From: Brachynemurus nebulosus
Taxonomy: Eukaryota > Arthropoda > Insecta > Neuroptera > Myrmeleontidae
Assembly (NCBI GenBank): GCA_035578155.1
Contig: JAPWDM010000047.1
Location: 1,364,001-1,428,000 of the forward strand
Length of the DNA: 64,000 nucleotides
Reading direction: 5' to 3'
Shown: piece after piece, positions 47,821 to 61,506 of the stretch
Layout: each line of letters opens with the position of its first letter
Position numbering within the stretch: the stretch's first letter is position 1
Translations under genes and position numbers: made by a program
The notes under the pieces: model-generated
Told to the model about the DNA's origin: nothing
The model's database searches: none
Seen by the model: only the letters and a program-made list of their open reading frames with translations

Positions 47821-49736
47821 AAATACCCCTGTCGCAGCATCTGCATAACATAGCGAATTTCCAAATTTTGGGGACTGGCGGATCTCATCTAAGAACTGTA
47901 CCTATTTAAAATAGTTTAGCTTTCTAAGAGTAAAAGATTTTTTAAAATCGGCTGGGTAATTAGTTTTGATATTTTTGGAACCCAAGAACCCGAACGGACT
48001 TTGTGCAGCATAGTTGTATCCATCTAAAATAATTTAGTTCTCTAACAGTGAAAAAATTTTCAAAATCGGTCGGTTAGTTTATTTTTTACAATAATGGGAA
48101 CAGTAAACCCTGGCGGAAATCATACAACATAACCTTTATTCATCTAAAATAATTTTAGTAAAAAGTTTATCCTAACAGTAAAAAACGGGTCCTAGGGATC
48201 TCATATAACTTATGGTAGTTCGTAAGGTTCTTGTGGACATCATTTAATTACTTAATGAATTCAAATACTTTAACTTACTAACGGTGAAAAAATTTTCAAA
48301 ATTTTCGACATTCGCTAAAAAAATCATTGAAAAATATTTGATATGTTTCGATCAATTAATGGTCAACATCAGCAAATAAAAGTTACTAAAATCGAAGAAA
48401 AGAATGAGTTATTTGTCCGTAGAAATTAAAATACAAATTCTGAAAACGAGCAAAGAAATATTGAAAAAACTAGATCGGCAAAACATTCTGACAAATAACA
48501 CTACCCAACTAATACTTGCCAATTTAAATGAAACTTAACATACTTATTAAACAGCGAAAAATATTAAATACGTGTTTTTTTATTTCGGCTAAATACGCTT
48601 TTTAGGGGTAGAAAACACCATTCAACCTCTGTAGATGAAAACAGTTATAGCTAAATATTTTTGAAACGGCATATTTTTTGAAAAAAGGGCTGAGTACCAA
48701 ATTTGTAGAATTTAAAGCGATGCACTTGATAGTGACCCTGAAATCGATTTTCAAGGTCAGTTGAAAATGATTAGCCATTGCCGAACTTTGACCATATCCT
48801 GTACCTATAAGCAGTAATTTCATGTATTGACTCAATCTATCTTCAAAATTGATTTGTTGCGTTATTTTTCTAAAATAAAAAAAATAAAAACCTGACGAAA
48901 AGAAAAAATAGGCGCAAATTTATAGAAAAAATTAGAAGAAAACATTTTTGTAAGTAATTTTAGAAGTTAAGAAAAGATTTAATATCACTCCAATTGTAAG
49001 TTAAACATTAACTTTATGTTATATTAGAAATTTTCAAAATTTTTTAAAATTTTTATTGCTACTCTATAGTTATCATATTAGGAATTAAATTCAACATATG
49101 ATTAACTATTATTTTTCCGATTGCGATTGAGCAAGTATTTTTCAAAATTACTTCTTGATCACTTATTTTCTATCTTGCATGTGAAATTCGTTCGAATATA
49201 CTTTGAACCATTTAGGGATGAAAAGTAAACTACTCCTTTTGAAAAATATTAAATGATTTTCAAATGACTTTGGAAATTGACCTCAAGGTCAACTTCAAAG
49301 TCAAGTGCATCACGAGAGTCAAGTGCTTCAAGATCATCAAGTGCATCACTTTGAACTCTATAACTTTGGTCCTAAGCACTTTTTTCAGAAAATATATCGT
49401 ACCATAATCCACTTCTATGTTGATTCCTGGTCTCTTTTCCTGCGTTTCTAATATTTATGTCAATAAAAAATGTGCTACCGTAGACAAGGATGAATAGGTA
49501 CGCATTCCGACTTCACACCGTATTTTTTTGTATTTATTTTATGAGTACCTAATCTTTAATATATTAAAAATTTACGCGAAGATGGTCACTTTATCAGCAG
49601 TATCCAAAAAAATTTAAAAATATCGGTGGTTTTTGAAAAATTAACAAAAATCGTATAATTTCTTCTCTATGAAAAATTGGGGTCAAAAGAGACGAGAAAA
49701 GAGTAAATGGGGACAACCCGTAGGGTCGACCAAAAT
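47821..49736 (-). repeat. 1.9-kb unclassified repeat, copy 2 (family Q), inverted
   Basis: It is collinear with the reverse complement of 16061-17886, including the near-identical 77-codon frame (48602-48835). Differences include an insert of several tens of bases near 48845-48905 and a local expansion of GTCAAGTGCATCA-type phrases near 49300-49345. It ends at GTAGGGTCGACCAAAAT. Confidence 0.7.
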
Positions 49737-51284
49737 TGAAATTCTAATATAAAATAATTTCGAACTTTTTGTATTTATACATTCAAAAAAGAAATAATAG
49801 GTACTTGATGATTTTCTGTAAAAATAAACGTAGAATCTAAAATAAAGTTTATATACTCCTGTCGTTTACCCCTAAGTTTATATTCCTCCTATTCTTATTT
49901 TAGTTCAAAAAATAATTTTTCAAAAGACTAAGACATAATAATTAATAACAGTGAGATTCTACGTCCATTTTCAGACTTTTGTTTATTAAATTGCGTAAAA
50001 GTTAGTAAATGCAATAACAGATATGATGAATTTATAAGGATTTTCTTGTACTACAAAATCTTAAAAATATGGAAACGCGTACTTTTTTTTCGTTAATTGT
50101 GTTTTATTCTTTTGCACAAAATTTTAAAAATACTTTATTTTCTTAAGAAAGGGAGGCAACTTTAGTCACAGATATGCCTATGAACAGTTTTTGGTAATCC
50201 GGGAAAAACGAAAACACTTTTTAAAATTTTTTTATTGTTAAAATCGAAATGTTCTTTTAAAGAGGGTTAAAATTACCATATTTTATATTAAAATTTTAAC
50301 ACAATTACTCCCTAATTAACGAGCCTTACTTAATATTAGCAAATTGAGAAAAAACACGTCAATTAGATTTTTTTACACAGATTTTATTTGTTATATAATT
50401 CAAAAGGATATTTTAAAAATGTGTATGAATGGCTTTCATTAAATAAATTTCAATATATTTTCCATTTATTTTAACAGTGGAATGTCCTTATTAGTGGCTA
50501 TACTTTCGGCTTGGAGCGAATTAGACGAAGATTTTCTTCTAAAACCAAATTTAATAATTAATTAAAGAAATAAAAAAAAATTTGTGGATTTCCTACCGTT
50601 CAAATATAATCTTTATTGTATGTAAAAATGTTATTACATTTTTTCAAAAAACTGTAAGTAAACTGTAAAATTTTCTTTACAAATATGTTAAAATAGAGAA
50701 ATGTTTCCTTTTTAATTTATTTTTAACTCTTTTTAAATGATTCACTTTAAAATTTTTTAATATTTCTTAATCGAAATTTCATAAAAGAATGTGTCAAAAT
50801 TTAAAAAAATTTTTCTTTGTTAAAAAAAAAAATTGAATGTGCAAAATTATTTAATATTAGAATGCTCTGATTATACAATTCTAATCATAACTGTATTGTC
50901 AATTGGATAAAAAATTACGTAAAAATATTATTGTTTGAATATGATTTAACGTAATTTTTATACGATTGAAGCAAACTCTTATTAATTTTAGGAAGGTGTA
51001 AATATAATCTAAATTCTGATCATATCACATAACAGATATCGTCGGGATTTTTTTTGTAAAAAAAAATGGAACAGAGATACATTATAAAAACATTTAACTG
51101 ACAGAGAAATAGAATATAGCCGAATCGTTAAATTGGATTAAAAAAATCATGACACGCTACTTATAAAGCGGCTTTTTTCGAATTTAGCTCGCAAAAAATG
51201 AGACAGAAAAAAAAAGAATGCGAGTGCGAGTGAAATGGAGAACGACATATTTCCTAGTTTTTCTCGAAAAGTAAGTATTTTAGA
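49737..51284. other. Gene-free stretch
   Basis: AT-rich. No coding or repeat boundary recognised. Confidence 0.35.
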
Positions 51285-51525
51285 GCAACGGTATAAAAAC
51301 ATTTTTTATGCGTTTTACCTTTTACAATGGCTTAGTGTAAAAAAAAATTTGAAAAATTGCTTAATTCTGGCAAAAAACTCATTTTGTTGACAAAAAACGC
51401 CCGGAAAACCTACTTCTGGGCATCCGACGTGTCTGGCTAACGAACTCATCCAACGATTTGGAAAATCGAATTCGCACACAAAATTTCATAAGCATTAAAC
51501 GCTTCGTTCGAGAGTTATCGCGCGG

Positions 51526-51563
<38 letters not shown>

Positions 51564-51700
51564 TTTAGTGAATATCATTTTCGTATTCTAGGGACCTCAA
51601 AACATATTTCTGATATGGTCTCGGGCTTAGGTCGCACCATGACACCTGGCGTAAAAGCTGAATTTCCAGTTTTGGAAATTCGCTAAAATCGAAAAAATAC
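51285..51700 (+). repeat. Family P repeat copy with short (TA)n
   Basis: It matches 1276-1815 and the reverse of 32650-33040. The TA run is only about 32 bp (51528-51560), so array length varies between copies of one element. Confidence 0.6.
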
Positions 51701-52189
51701 AAAAAACTCTTCCTGACTTCCTAGGGAAACATATCGCCTTTTAAACGCATTTCGATTTTTTTGTCTCGGATGATCCGGTACCAAGTTATAATGTTCACCG
51801 CAAAACAACTTTTTTTCGAGGCGCCTCCGGAAATTCGCTGTCACGGACTTATTTATCGATATTTGTAACTAATAATTTTTTCAAAGATACTTCAGGTGTT
51901 ATACTATAACGTGTATATGAAATAAATAAGCCAACATTATTCATGTCTCCAAAAAAAATCATGATAATATGCCTTTTTTTCACTTTTAAAACCTTACCCC
52001 CCTCCCCTCCCCCCTAATATATATACTCGTAATTGTAAAGAAGGATAGAAATTTAATTTTTGTTCAGTTTAAAACTGAATTTCCTATAGATTTATCACAT
52101 CATAAAACTTTTATTACGATCAAACAGCAAGATATTTTTTGACCAGGGGCGCAAAAGGGATACACCGGTCTTATGTAAGCGGATTTTCT

Positions 52190-52250
52190 AGAAAATGATT
52201 TTTGTAAATTTGCAATGTTATGCAGGGTGCTGCGATAAGGGTTTCTATAT
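52190..52250 (+). repeat. Diverged P/Q terminal motif
   Basis: AATTTGCAATGTTATGCAGG followed by GTGCTGCGATAAGGG matches the family terminus with several changes. Confidence 0.45.
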
Positions 52251-53071
52251 ATGTGTAATAATTTATATTCTATCTGTGGTATAGTAGAATATATAATTAT
52301 GTGGTATACATTATCCAACAATTTTTGGGATGACTTTTCGACAGGGTGTTATTAGTGACCATAAACTTTCAAGAAGTTAAATTATTTTATTGCTTACAAC
52401 AAATACCACCCTATGTTTACTCCAATTGTATTTAAATTTGTTACCTGTTTTACAAGCGACGGTTTCTTTTTGCATTTATATAGATAAGTAGACACCATGC
52501 TGCGAACAGTAATGCTGATTATTGCCGTACTTGAAAAGTCATCTCATTTAAATATTGTCAAACCATACCACTTATACAGTTTGTATGTTATCGTACAATC
52601 GTACATTATGTATTTTTGTATATTATCAATTTTGTTTTAGGGTTCCGAAGAAAATCTCAAAACTCTCACAGCTTCATGAAATTTTCCATATGCACTCTGC
52701 AAGTAATCTCAAATAATATTATATAGAAAAAAAATAGCAAGTTAAAAAGAAAATTTTTTTCATGTATCGTCTATATATCTCATGTATCACATCTTGTTGG
52801 GTATTGTTAGAAAAGGCTCTTAAAAGGAATTTAAGATTCTACTGGACGGTGGAAGTCCAAAGATCTTGCTAAAAATGAGGACTCTCAGAAAAATTCTGAG
52901 AGTTTTTTGCCAAAATGTAAAGTGTAAAAAAAATCATCCAAAATACATTTTAGAACCATTATCCTATGTGAGCGAGTTTCCAAGAGAATCTCGCTCATTG
53001 TCACTGAAAATTGTACCTATGTATGGTGGGTGTGTGTATCGAATTTGTTGAAGCGAACAAATGTGTCAGTG

Positions 53072-53874
53072 CAGCCCCGGATCGAGAGGGGGGGACAAAA
53101 AGGGGCCCCAAAAAAAAGTTGGTTGCTCGACCATTTTAGAAAAATTAATATTCTCTCAGTTGTTTCTATTGGATTTGAGGTATTAAAAACTATTCTTAAA
53201 AAAAATTATCTTAAAACGTGTAAACGTAGTGGCTATTTTTGTTTTCCATTTGGCGCTGATTTTTGTGTTAGCAGCCTTTTACCCTAATCTACATATTATT
53301 ATTTCAAAAAACGTTCATTCTAAAAGGTTGAAATAAAAACAATTTTAATAGTAACAATTTTAAGTTATGTCCATATTTGACCTATTTTCTTCCATTCCAC
53401 AAAAAAACTTCATCTAAAGTCAAATATCAAAATTTAGCAAAATTCACTTTTTGAACTTTTTTTTATAGAAGGAGTGTTTTAAACAGCTTAATATTTTTTA
53501 TGGAAATAGTTGTATATGAGTACAACTACCCAAAGAATTTCAATTGTGAAACTTGTATCTTTTAGTTTTTACAAATTTTCAAAAATTGACTTTCTTTAAA
53601 ATTGTTTGGAACTTCAAATTTTGCAAAATCTGTCACAACTTATAATGTGTTCGAAGTAGGTTTTTTTAAAATAAGGAATCAACTTGTATATTGAGCCTTT
53701 ACAAAACCCTCAATTTTTACCATTGCCGCAATGGGAAAAATAGGAATTTTGTAAAGGTCTTTTATACTTATAAAGGTCTTTTTTTTAAGAATTTATCTTA
53801 AACACTGGAGAGAGGGGGTGCCACTATTTGCTTTGTTTCTGCCCCGGTTCTAAAAAATCGTGGATCCGGGGCTG
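53072..53874. mobile_element. 803-bp hAT element with near-perfect 8-bp TSD
   Basis: The left terminus CAGCCCCGGATCGAG and the right terminus GTGGATCCGGGGCTG are inverted. Flanking octamers TGTCAGTG (53064-53071) and TGTTAGTG (53875-53882) differ at one base. The interior has no recognisable transposase; the short frame crossing the left end is incidental. Confidence 0.8.
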
Positions 53875-53882
53875 TGTTAGTG

Positions 53883-54569
53883 TCAGCTGATAATAGATAA
53901 TAATTTGACAGTTACCGGTTGTTTATTTCTGCTGTTTGTATTTATTCCTCGGAAATGTCCATATAAAAATTTGCACATTATGTAATAATATATAACACAA
54001 TAAAAGCAATAATTGTTATTCAGTATTTATGTCTGTTTTTTGCTGAGTCGGATTATCTTCGGAATTCATTTATTTGCGGAGGCCGGACCAATCAATACCA
54101 CGCAAATTTACGTGCCATGTAGCACGCTATCAAACAGCCAATTTGTATCAGAACTAGCTGGACTGATTAAATGATTTTCCAGATTTAAAAATGCCGCCGA
54201 GAAAACTTTCGAAATTGATACAAAATACATATAAGTTATAGGGGGCTCTCAGGTAACACTAGGAACACAAATTTTACCATGGAAATAATTTATTGCGTTT
54301 AAAAGGTGGTTTATGTTCTGATATTTTATAATATTTACACTAGATATTTAACATAAAGTGAAATAACATTGCAGCAAAATAATATTTTAAAATAAATTAA
54401 AGTTATTATCAGAAAATTTATTGTAACAGTGATAACTAAATATTAGATCAATTTTGAACTTTGCTATCTCATAACGTAGATAATATTTAGAAAAACATTT
54501 TTTATATTTATTGTAATTATATACTTTTTAAAAATAACATTATTGGACCTTGAGTCCCTAGAATGAAAA
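53883..54569. other. Gene-free stretch
   Basis: No coding recognised. The 54060-54150 part is GC-richer, but no family was identified. Confidence 0.35.
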
Positions 54570-54770
54570 ATATCGCTGTTGCAACATCCTGCATACATAG
54601 CAAATTTCCGTTTACAAAAATTAGGTTTTCCTTAAAACCAGTTTAGACAAAATAATGGCTCAAAAATCTTTTTTATGTGATATTTTCCCCTCTTTCCAAT
54701 GATATTGCAAAAACTTTTGAGTTTAGGTAAACTTTGGCAATTTTTTTTTAATCGCCTTTTCATAGCCTTA
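54570..54770 (+). repeat. 5' fragment of a family P repeat
   Basis: It starts with a diverged terminus (CGCTGTTGCAACATCCTGC) and follows 1276-1450 (GTTTACAAAAATTAGGTTTT; CTTTCCAATG). The foldback element begins about 20 bp further on. Confidence 0.5.
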
Positions 54771-54791
54771 TATTTATTATATGATTACTAA

Positions 54792-56277
54792 CAAGTAAAG
54801 GTCCCGAGGCCGGACCTATCGATTTCGATGAAACTTAAATATATTGTAGAACACTAAAAACTAAGGTACCCGTATTTTTTTTTATCTGCGGAAAAACGGT
54901 TTGAAGGGGTGAAATCGCCCTCCAAAAATTGGGGTAAAAATTTAATTTTTCAAATATTTCGAAAACAGTAAGAGATAGAGCAAAAGTTTAAATTGGCGAT
55001 ATTGCTCTTTTTTAAAGAGCTATCTATTAATATGCAATTTGTTCATATTATATCAACAGGGGTGGTTGGGGGTTAAAATTTGGGGGTTAATTTTGCAAAA
55101 CGGGGGTGAAAAATATACAATATAAAAATTTTGTTTACAGATTTGAAATCTACGTCAAAAAATCTAATTGACCTGTTTTTGCTCAATGCCCTAATATTAA
55201 GTCTAGGGGTAGTTAACTAGAGGGTGACTATGTCGAATAGTCGTACAATTTGGGTATTTCAAGAAGTTCTTCTTCATGGAAAATAGCTTAAAACAATTAG
55301 AATAACGTAGAAATCAAATTCTCGAATTCAAAATTGAGTTTGAGCAACATTGGAAAGGGGGTGAGTCACCCTCTTAAATTACATACTAGTTTATATACAC
55401 TAATTTTTGCTATTAACACACTGATAGTGGGTAAAATAATGTCACAATAAGTGGTTCTGAAGTTGGACTATCATATGTAAGGTCTTTATTAGGTTTGTTT
55501 TTTAATGGATATTATAGTTTTCCTTATCGAAAATTATCGATACCGAAAATTACATAACCTAACCTAAAATAACGAAACCAAATAAAAACCTTACATACGA
55601 TAGTCTAACTTCAGAACCATCTACTGTGACATTATTACCCCCTGTCAGTGTGTTAATTGCAAAAATTAGTGTATGTAAACTAGTATGTAATTTAAGAGGG
55701 TGACTCACCCCCTCTCCAATGTTGCTCAAACTCAATTTTGAAATCGAAAATTTCATTTCTACGTTATTCTAAATGTCTTAAACTATTTTCCATGAAGAAA
55801 AACTTCTTGAATTACCCAAGTAGTACGACTATTCGACACAGTCACCCCCCAGTTAACTACCCCTAGACTTAATATTAGGACATTGAGCAAAAACAGGTCA
55901 ATTAGATTTTTTGACGTAGATTTCAAATCTGTAAGCAAAATTTTTATATTGTTTATTTTTCACCCCTTTTTTGCAAAATTAACCCCCAAATTTTAACCCC
56001 CAACCACCCCTGTTGATGTAATTTGAACAAATTGCATATCAATAGATAGCCCTTTAAAAAAGAGCAATATCGCCAATTTAAACTTTTGCTCAATCTCTTA
56101 CTGTTTTCGAGATATTTGAAAAATTAAATTTTTACCCCAATTTTTGGAGGGCGATTTCACCCCTTCAAACCGTTTTTCCGCAGATAAAAAAAAATACGTG
56201 TCCCTTAGTTTTTAGTGTTCTACAACATATTTAAGTTTCATCAAAATCGATAGGTCCGGCCTCGGGACCTTTACTTG
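54792..56277. mobile_element. 1.5-kb palindromic foldback element, TAA target duplication
   Basis: The terminus CAAGTAAAGGTCCCGAGGCC at the left and its exact inverse at the right are flanked by TAA (54789-54791, 56278-56280). The arms, about 730 bp each, run almost to a centre near 55530 where CGAAAATTATCGATACCGAAA lies, so nearly the entire element is one palindrome. Arm phrases include GAGGGTGACTCACCC and AAATTTTAACCCCCAACC. The frame at 55559-55756 lies in an arm and is not a gene. Confidence 0.8.
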
Positions 56278-56280
56278 TAA

Positions 56281-56942
56281 GTTGTATAAAATCGAGTGCG
56301 ACTAGTTTTATACCTAGACAAAATTAAGGCTGTCCCTAGGCAAAATGTAATAAAAATATATCAAAACAAAAATCTGATAATATAACTGTGTAAAGTACTT
56401 ATTTCTAATGAGACGGGTGGGTCGATTTGTTATAAATGCTTACTTGGAAAGGTATAATGGAACAGGTGGAACAGCAACTCTAGGGCGCATGATAGTATGG
56501 GGCGCAAAAGAGGACAGAAAGGTGCAACAAAGGAAGTGAGAAATGAGAAAATTTGGAAAAGTAACTAAAGTGGTTTTTGTTTTTCTCTGCTTATTTGTTA
56601 TAATATTCGGTAACTTTAAGCGCACGTTTGTAGCAAAGATCCATCAGACAATTTGGAAAATTCACTTCGTTCTACTGATCAAAAATAATCTTTTTTTCGG
56701 CAATTTAGTTAGTTTTAATATTTTCATTATAGCCAGTATTTTCAAGTATGTTTCATTATGCTTAATAAACTTGAATTTACTGTTAAAAAAGAAAGTATAT
56801 TATAATAATATTGCTATAACATAATACCTAATTGTTCAATTTTTCGATATTACATAGATATCTGACCATACGTATGCCTTACACCTGACTGACGTATCAT
56901 CAGTGGTACTTGTACCACACTTGAAAAAAACACTGTTCTATG
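56281..56942. other. Gene-free stretch
   Basis: Short frames only; those at 56440-56824 overlap on both strands and have no recognisable domain. Confidence 0.35.
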
Positions 56943-57298
56943 AGCCATTTTCTCAAAATATGTAACTGTCTGACACCAAGGCGGTGACACAGGTAAGTTG
57001 GGACTACATCTCTATGATTGAAATTTTAATTTAAAAATTGCTATGTAACCGTATAAAAAAACTGTTTAACACCAGGGCGGCGCCACCGGTTAATCGGAAC
57101 TATCTCTATAGTTGGAATATTAATTTCTAAAAAATAAACAATATTTCTAGGTAACCGAATTGGAAAATTTCGCTGCTAAAGTGGAATTAACAGGTGATTT
57201 TTGGTTGGTTAAATTAATATCTCGATTATAGACATGTAATCCCAAATACCTGTGTCGCCGCCCTGGTGACAGATTGCTACATATTTGAGAAAATGGTC
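56943..57298. mobile_element. 356-bp inverted-repeat element (MITE-like)
   Basis: The left CCATTTTCTCAAAATATGTA and CACCAAGGCGGTGACACAGG pair with the right CCTGTGTCGCCGCCCTGG and ATATTTGAGAAAATGG. A third related block, CACCAGGGCGGCGCCACCGG, lies inside near 57072. It is rich in GC against an AT background. Confidence 0.65.
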
Positions 57299-58219
57299 CA
57301 TTGTATCGTCCAAATTTCAATAAACACACTATATAAAAGAATTCTGCAATCGAAAACTTTTTCTTATGCATTGTTAAAATCACGAATTTAGAAGATAATT
57401 TTACATTGATTTAATAGACATGATAATGAATTTATTCAATTTATTATTTGAAAGTCATAATTTTAATTCCATTTAATAGCTGCATAGCCTACTACTAAAA
57501 ATATTGTATTCCATACAAATAAATATATATTATATAACATAATATAAATTTTTAAAAGGTTCATCCTACACAAATTTTCTAATCACAATACATAAATATT
57601 GTTTTGTTTAAATTTTTATTGATTGATTTCGTAAAAGGATTTTAAGAAGAAAACGTTTTAGCGTATTTAAAATTTTGAATATAAATCTTTACGGACATGT
57701 AAAAAGCATTAAATAAAATTATATTTATTTACAAAATAGTTAATAAAACTACAAATGAATTTTGTAATATGAATAAATTATAATCAAAGTTAACAATAAA
57801 TCGATGGAGCTATTTAAAAATTTTAACTTTATCGCCATTTTCTATCCAAAGTCACAGAATTATTATTTGAAAAAGCTTCTTTAACCAACCGGTATACTGA
57901 AATAACCTCTTTGACTAACAGGTAAAACCGATCCAAAACTTCATTAGAATTTGATCACAGTAATTAAGAACATTTGACATGTAAATAATAAAACTGCTAA
58001 TAAATAAAATTTTTAAAACGTATCACTTTTATTATATTTAATCAATTGTTGCAATCGGGCTATTTGTTTGGACACAAGTTGTTGACAAGGCCAGTAAACC
58101 AAAACAAACAACAAAAAAATATCGACGATTTACTAATCCATACTTTCTGCTGACTCTGGTAAAAATGACGTAATTATGTGGGTCAAACAATAATATAAAA
58201 AGAATTGTAAAACGATAAT
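57299..58219. other. Gene-free stretch
   Basis: AT-rich, nothing recognised. Confidence 0.35.
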
Positions 58220-58415
58220 CGGGGGAGAGTAGTCAAAAGAAGTAGACAGAGTGAAGAGTAGTCAAAGGAAGTAGTCAGAGTGGAGAAGTAAAGAAGTAGT
58301 CAAAGCGATGTAGTCAAAGTAGAGTAGTCGGGGAGAAGGAGCGGAGAAGTCGGGGAGAAGGCAAGGAAAAATCGCGGGGAAGAAGTCGGAGAGCAGTCAA
58401 AGTGGGAGTCGGGTC
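58220..58415 (+). repeat. Purine-rich imperfect minisatellite
   Basis: About 190 bp almost entirely of A and G with scattered TC, built on AGTAGTCAAAG and GTCGGGGAGAAG units. Strong strand asymmetry. Neighbouring DNA (58420-58960) is unusually GC-rich for the window and could be part of an LTR-like or host transcribed region, but no LTR pair is seen. Confidence 0.6.
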
Positions 58416-60660
58416 ACGTCAAGTGAAGGGTAGCAGAACAGTATGGAGTGGTAAAGTGCATTGGAGCTGGTAGCTAGTTGCTAGCAGGGGGATGGGCTAC
58501 TGAGGGTAATTTAACATACTCAAGGTCGTAATTGGGAATTTTGTTTTGGTGGCCAATAGCAAGAGCTTGTAATTAAGCCACGGGAATAACTTGTGTTCAG
58601 GTAAGTTCTGATTCCGTCGCTTATATTTTATCGTTTGTTCATAAATGTTTACTTGATTAATTGGGGAAGCGACTCCTATTTTGTTAAGATTCATTCATGT
58701 TCCTATTTTTTTGCTTCTTGTAATTATTATTCATTTATTTTTGTTTTTGTTAATAAAATTGTTAAATTAAAACCATTATTTTATTGAGTGAAAAGTGAAC
58801 ACCCTTAAATTCCCGCAAGTCGACCGTAGTGATCAGGAGTTCGAACCCAGGCCTTTCTGTGGGGTTTTAAACGCTACCAATAACATCAATTTATCCCCTA
58901 CAGAAAAGGTCCGTACCTCCGTCGATTACACAATTTTGTAACATATTTGAAATCCGACGAGCAGAACATTTCGGTCTTTTTTAACGGAAAGTAGGAAAAT
59001 CGATTCAGCTTTTGTCAGACATCTAATATAGACGTAGGATATTCTACAGTAAGAAAGGTTATATTCTGCAGTTATACACAAAGCAACGCAAAGGACAAGA
59101 AATATTTATATTACAAGCTATAGAATTTCGTAATTATAATTCGGATCAATTTTTAAATGATTAGATATACTGATATATTTCCAATCAATTTTCTGTATTT
59201 ATTATTTAATTTAGACATCATTTTTTGTATACGATTGTACTCTCTTACTTTGATTTTTTTAACACTTTGACGGTCATTGAATTAATAAGATGTCAGCTTA
59301 TATGCTACGTCGTACGACGTCAACAATTCCATATAAGGTATAGCTAAACTTTTTTATGCGGTCTTTTGTGTGTGATTTTTTTGTGCGACCATTTTTAGGC
59401 GTTTTTAAAAAAATGCCCATTAAAGTGCATAATGCGAATAGAAAGTTTAAATAAGAAATCTAAACATTAACTATTATAATTTTCTCTGATAAAATAACTT
59501 TATTATCATGTATAATCCAGCCCACAGTACGGCTCAATATAGTGATCTAACTTACTGACTATTTGTAATAAATTTTTTATTCCCTGGATTTTCGACACAA
59601 TAAACATGTCGCAAGGAATCTTCACGGGAGAACTTAAATTTTTTCCAGAAATGGAACGTCCCGAAAAATACGGAACGGTTGGCAGCGCTAGTCACACATG
59701 CCACATGTGCTCAAACAGATTGATCTTGTTCTCCTTGTTTTTAAACCTTTCCCACTACCTACTTCTATCCCTACTACGTTTTTGATAGCATATATATTTG
59801 ACATAATATAAAGATTAATGTTTAATTATTTAATAATGATATAATATGAATCGAAAGTGGTAATCAAATTAATTAAATAAAAGTAATAAGTATTTTTACA
59901 AAGTAAATTGCATTGTATTTGTTAATTTTTAGCAAATATGGAATAACTATAAAATAACGCTTAAATCTATTAAATTCATATGCTTATAAAATTATCAGGA
60001 CCTAAGAAAACTTCAATCTTAAATTAATTTATGATCAGTTACGATCATTTTCTCAACAAATTGTGCAACAAATTATAAAATATAATTAATGGTCTAAAAA
60101 AAAAAAAAATTTGTGTAAAAAAAGGAAACCATAAAATCTTCAAAACTAAAAATTGTATTTTCTATTAAATTAACAAAAAGAAATCGGTAGCCTATTAATG
60201 CATGATATAGCGTTAACTATTCGAGTTTTTAAATTATGAACAACTTAGCTAAATACACTCTAAAGAAATTGGGTACATAATAGTAAAAAATTAAAACATT
60301 TGATTGTAGTAAAAACACATTATTTTATAATATAATGCAAAAACACTTTTACACAAAACATTTGAACTGATCAAGCGAAAACATCTAAGCCAAAAACATT
60401 TTTTTAAAACGATTTTATAGTGACATAATAATATGTTTTATGATGTTCTTCTGTTTTGAAATACCAATGTATGTGCGCCCATATTAAAAGCATAGGGAGA
60501 ACAATTTCTAATGAAATTAGTCAAAAACGTTTTGCATAAATGCGTTTTTATCAGTGTGCAAGCAACTTAACTTGTTTGTAACTTTGTTTTAATACCAGAT
60601 AAACTTTGTTTTAATAAAATTAAAACTTTATTTTAATAACATATTTCTCGATTATTCCTA
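58416..60660. other. Gene-free stretch
   Basis: No gene recognised. A TTCGAACCC phrase near 58840 is B-box-like but isolated. Confidence 0.35.
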
Positions 60661-60867
60661 ATGATAACTTACACTTACAAGGGGAGGGCACGGGGTCGGG
60701 AATTGACTTCGGGATGAGACTTCGTATATTAATAGTATACCTTTAAGATATTAATATGCTAAAATAGTAAAATGCAATAGCCAGTCGTTTTCGAGAAAAA
60801 TGCCTTTAAAAGTTTAAAATTTTTTTTAATATCTTTTATACCAATTTAATATGACACAAAAAAAGAG

Positions 60868-60937
60868 GCCGATGGCTTGGTGGTCAGCGCGTTGGCTCCG
60901 TGTCCTGGAGGTTATGGGTTCGAGACTGGGTCCATAC
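60868..60937 (+). repeat. tRNA-like block in the left foldback arm
   Basis: GGCTTGGTGGTCAGCGCGTTGG-type A-box region and a B-box-like GGGTTCGAGACTGG about 40 bp later. The inverse block is at 61438-61506 in the other arm. Confidence 0.55.
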
Positions 60938-61437
60938 AGAGTAATTTTTTTTATTTTTTTTTTATATTTCATTTAAAATATTATAAAAATTAATAGAAAT
61001 TAATAATAAAATTAATTCTAGTGAATTCCAGGTAGATGGTCAAACATTTCAATGATCGAATAGATACTTGAATGGTTTTAATGACTTCTTATTCTACAAA
61101 TTTTATAATCTTTAAGATTTTTGAACAAACTGGTCAGTCCATTTTTGAATTTTATAATGACCGGAGCTATTTGTATTCATATTATCAATGCAGTTTAGTT
61201 TTTTTTTAATTTTTCTGCCGTAAAAATGTCTGCGAACAAAGCAATTGCTAGTGCCTAAGGAGTTGGAGATAAAATCGCTGAAGAATCACTGTGTAGTGAA
61301 ATATCCAAGTTGAATTAAAAGATGCAGAAATCATTAAAATGTTTGACCATCTACCTGGAATTCACTAGAATTAATTTTATTATTAATTTTTATAATATTT
61401 TAAATTAAATAAAAAAAAATTTAAAAAAACTACTGTG

Positions 61438-61506
61438 TGGATCCAGCTTCGAACCTGTAACCTTCGGAACACGAAGCCGACACGCTGACCACCAAGCCAA
61501 TAGGCT
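61438..61506 (-). repeat. tRNA-like block in the right foldback arm
   Basis: Inverse counterpart with GGTTCGAAGCTGG and TTGGTGGTCAGCGTGTCGG on the minus strand. It differs from the left copy at several positions, so the arms have diverged here more than at the tips. Confidence 0.55.

Noticed and set aside
58000..58960. Solo LTR
   Set aside because: Composition and possible polyA signals are suggestive, but no TG...CA ends with a matching target duplication could be fixed.
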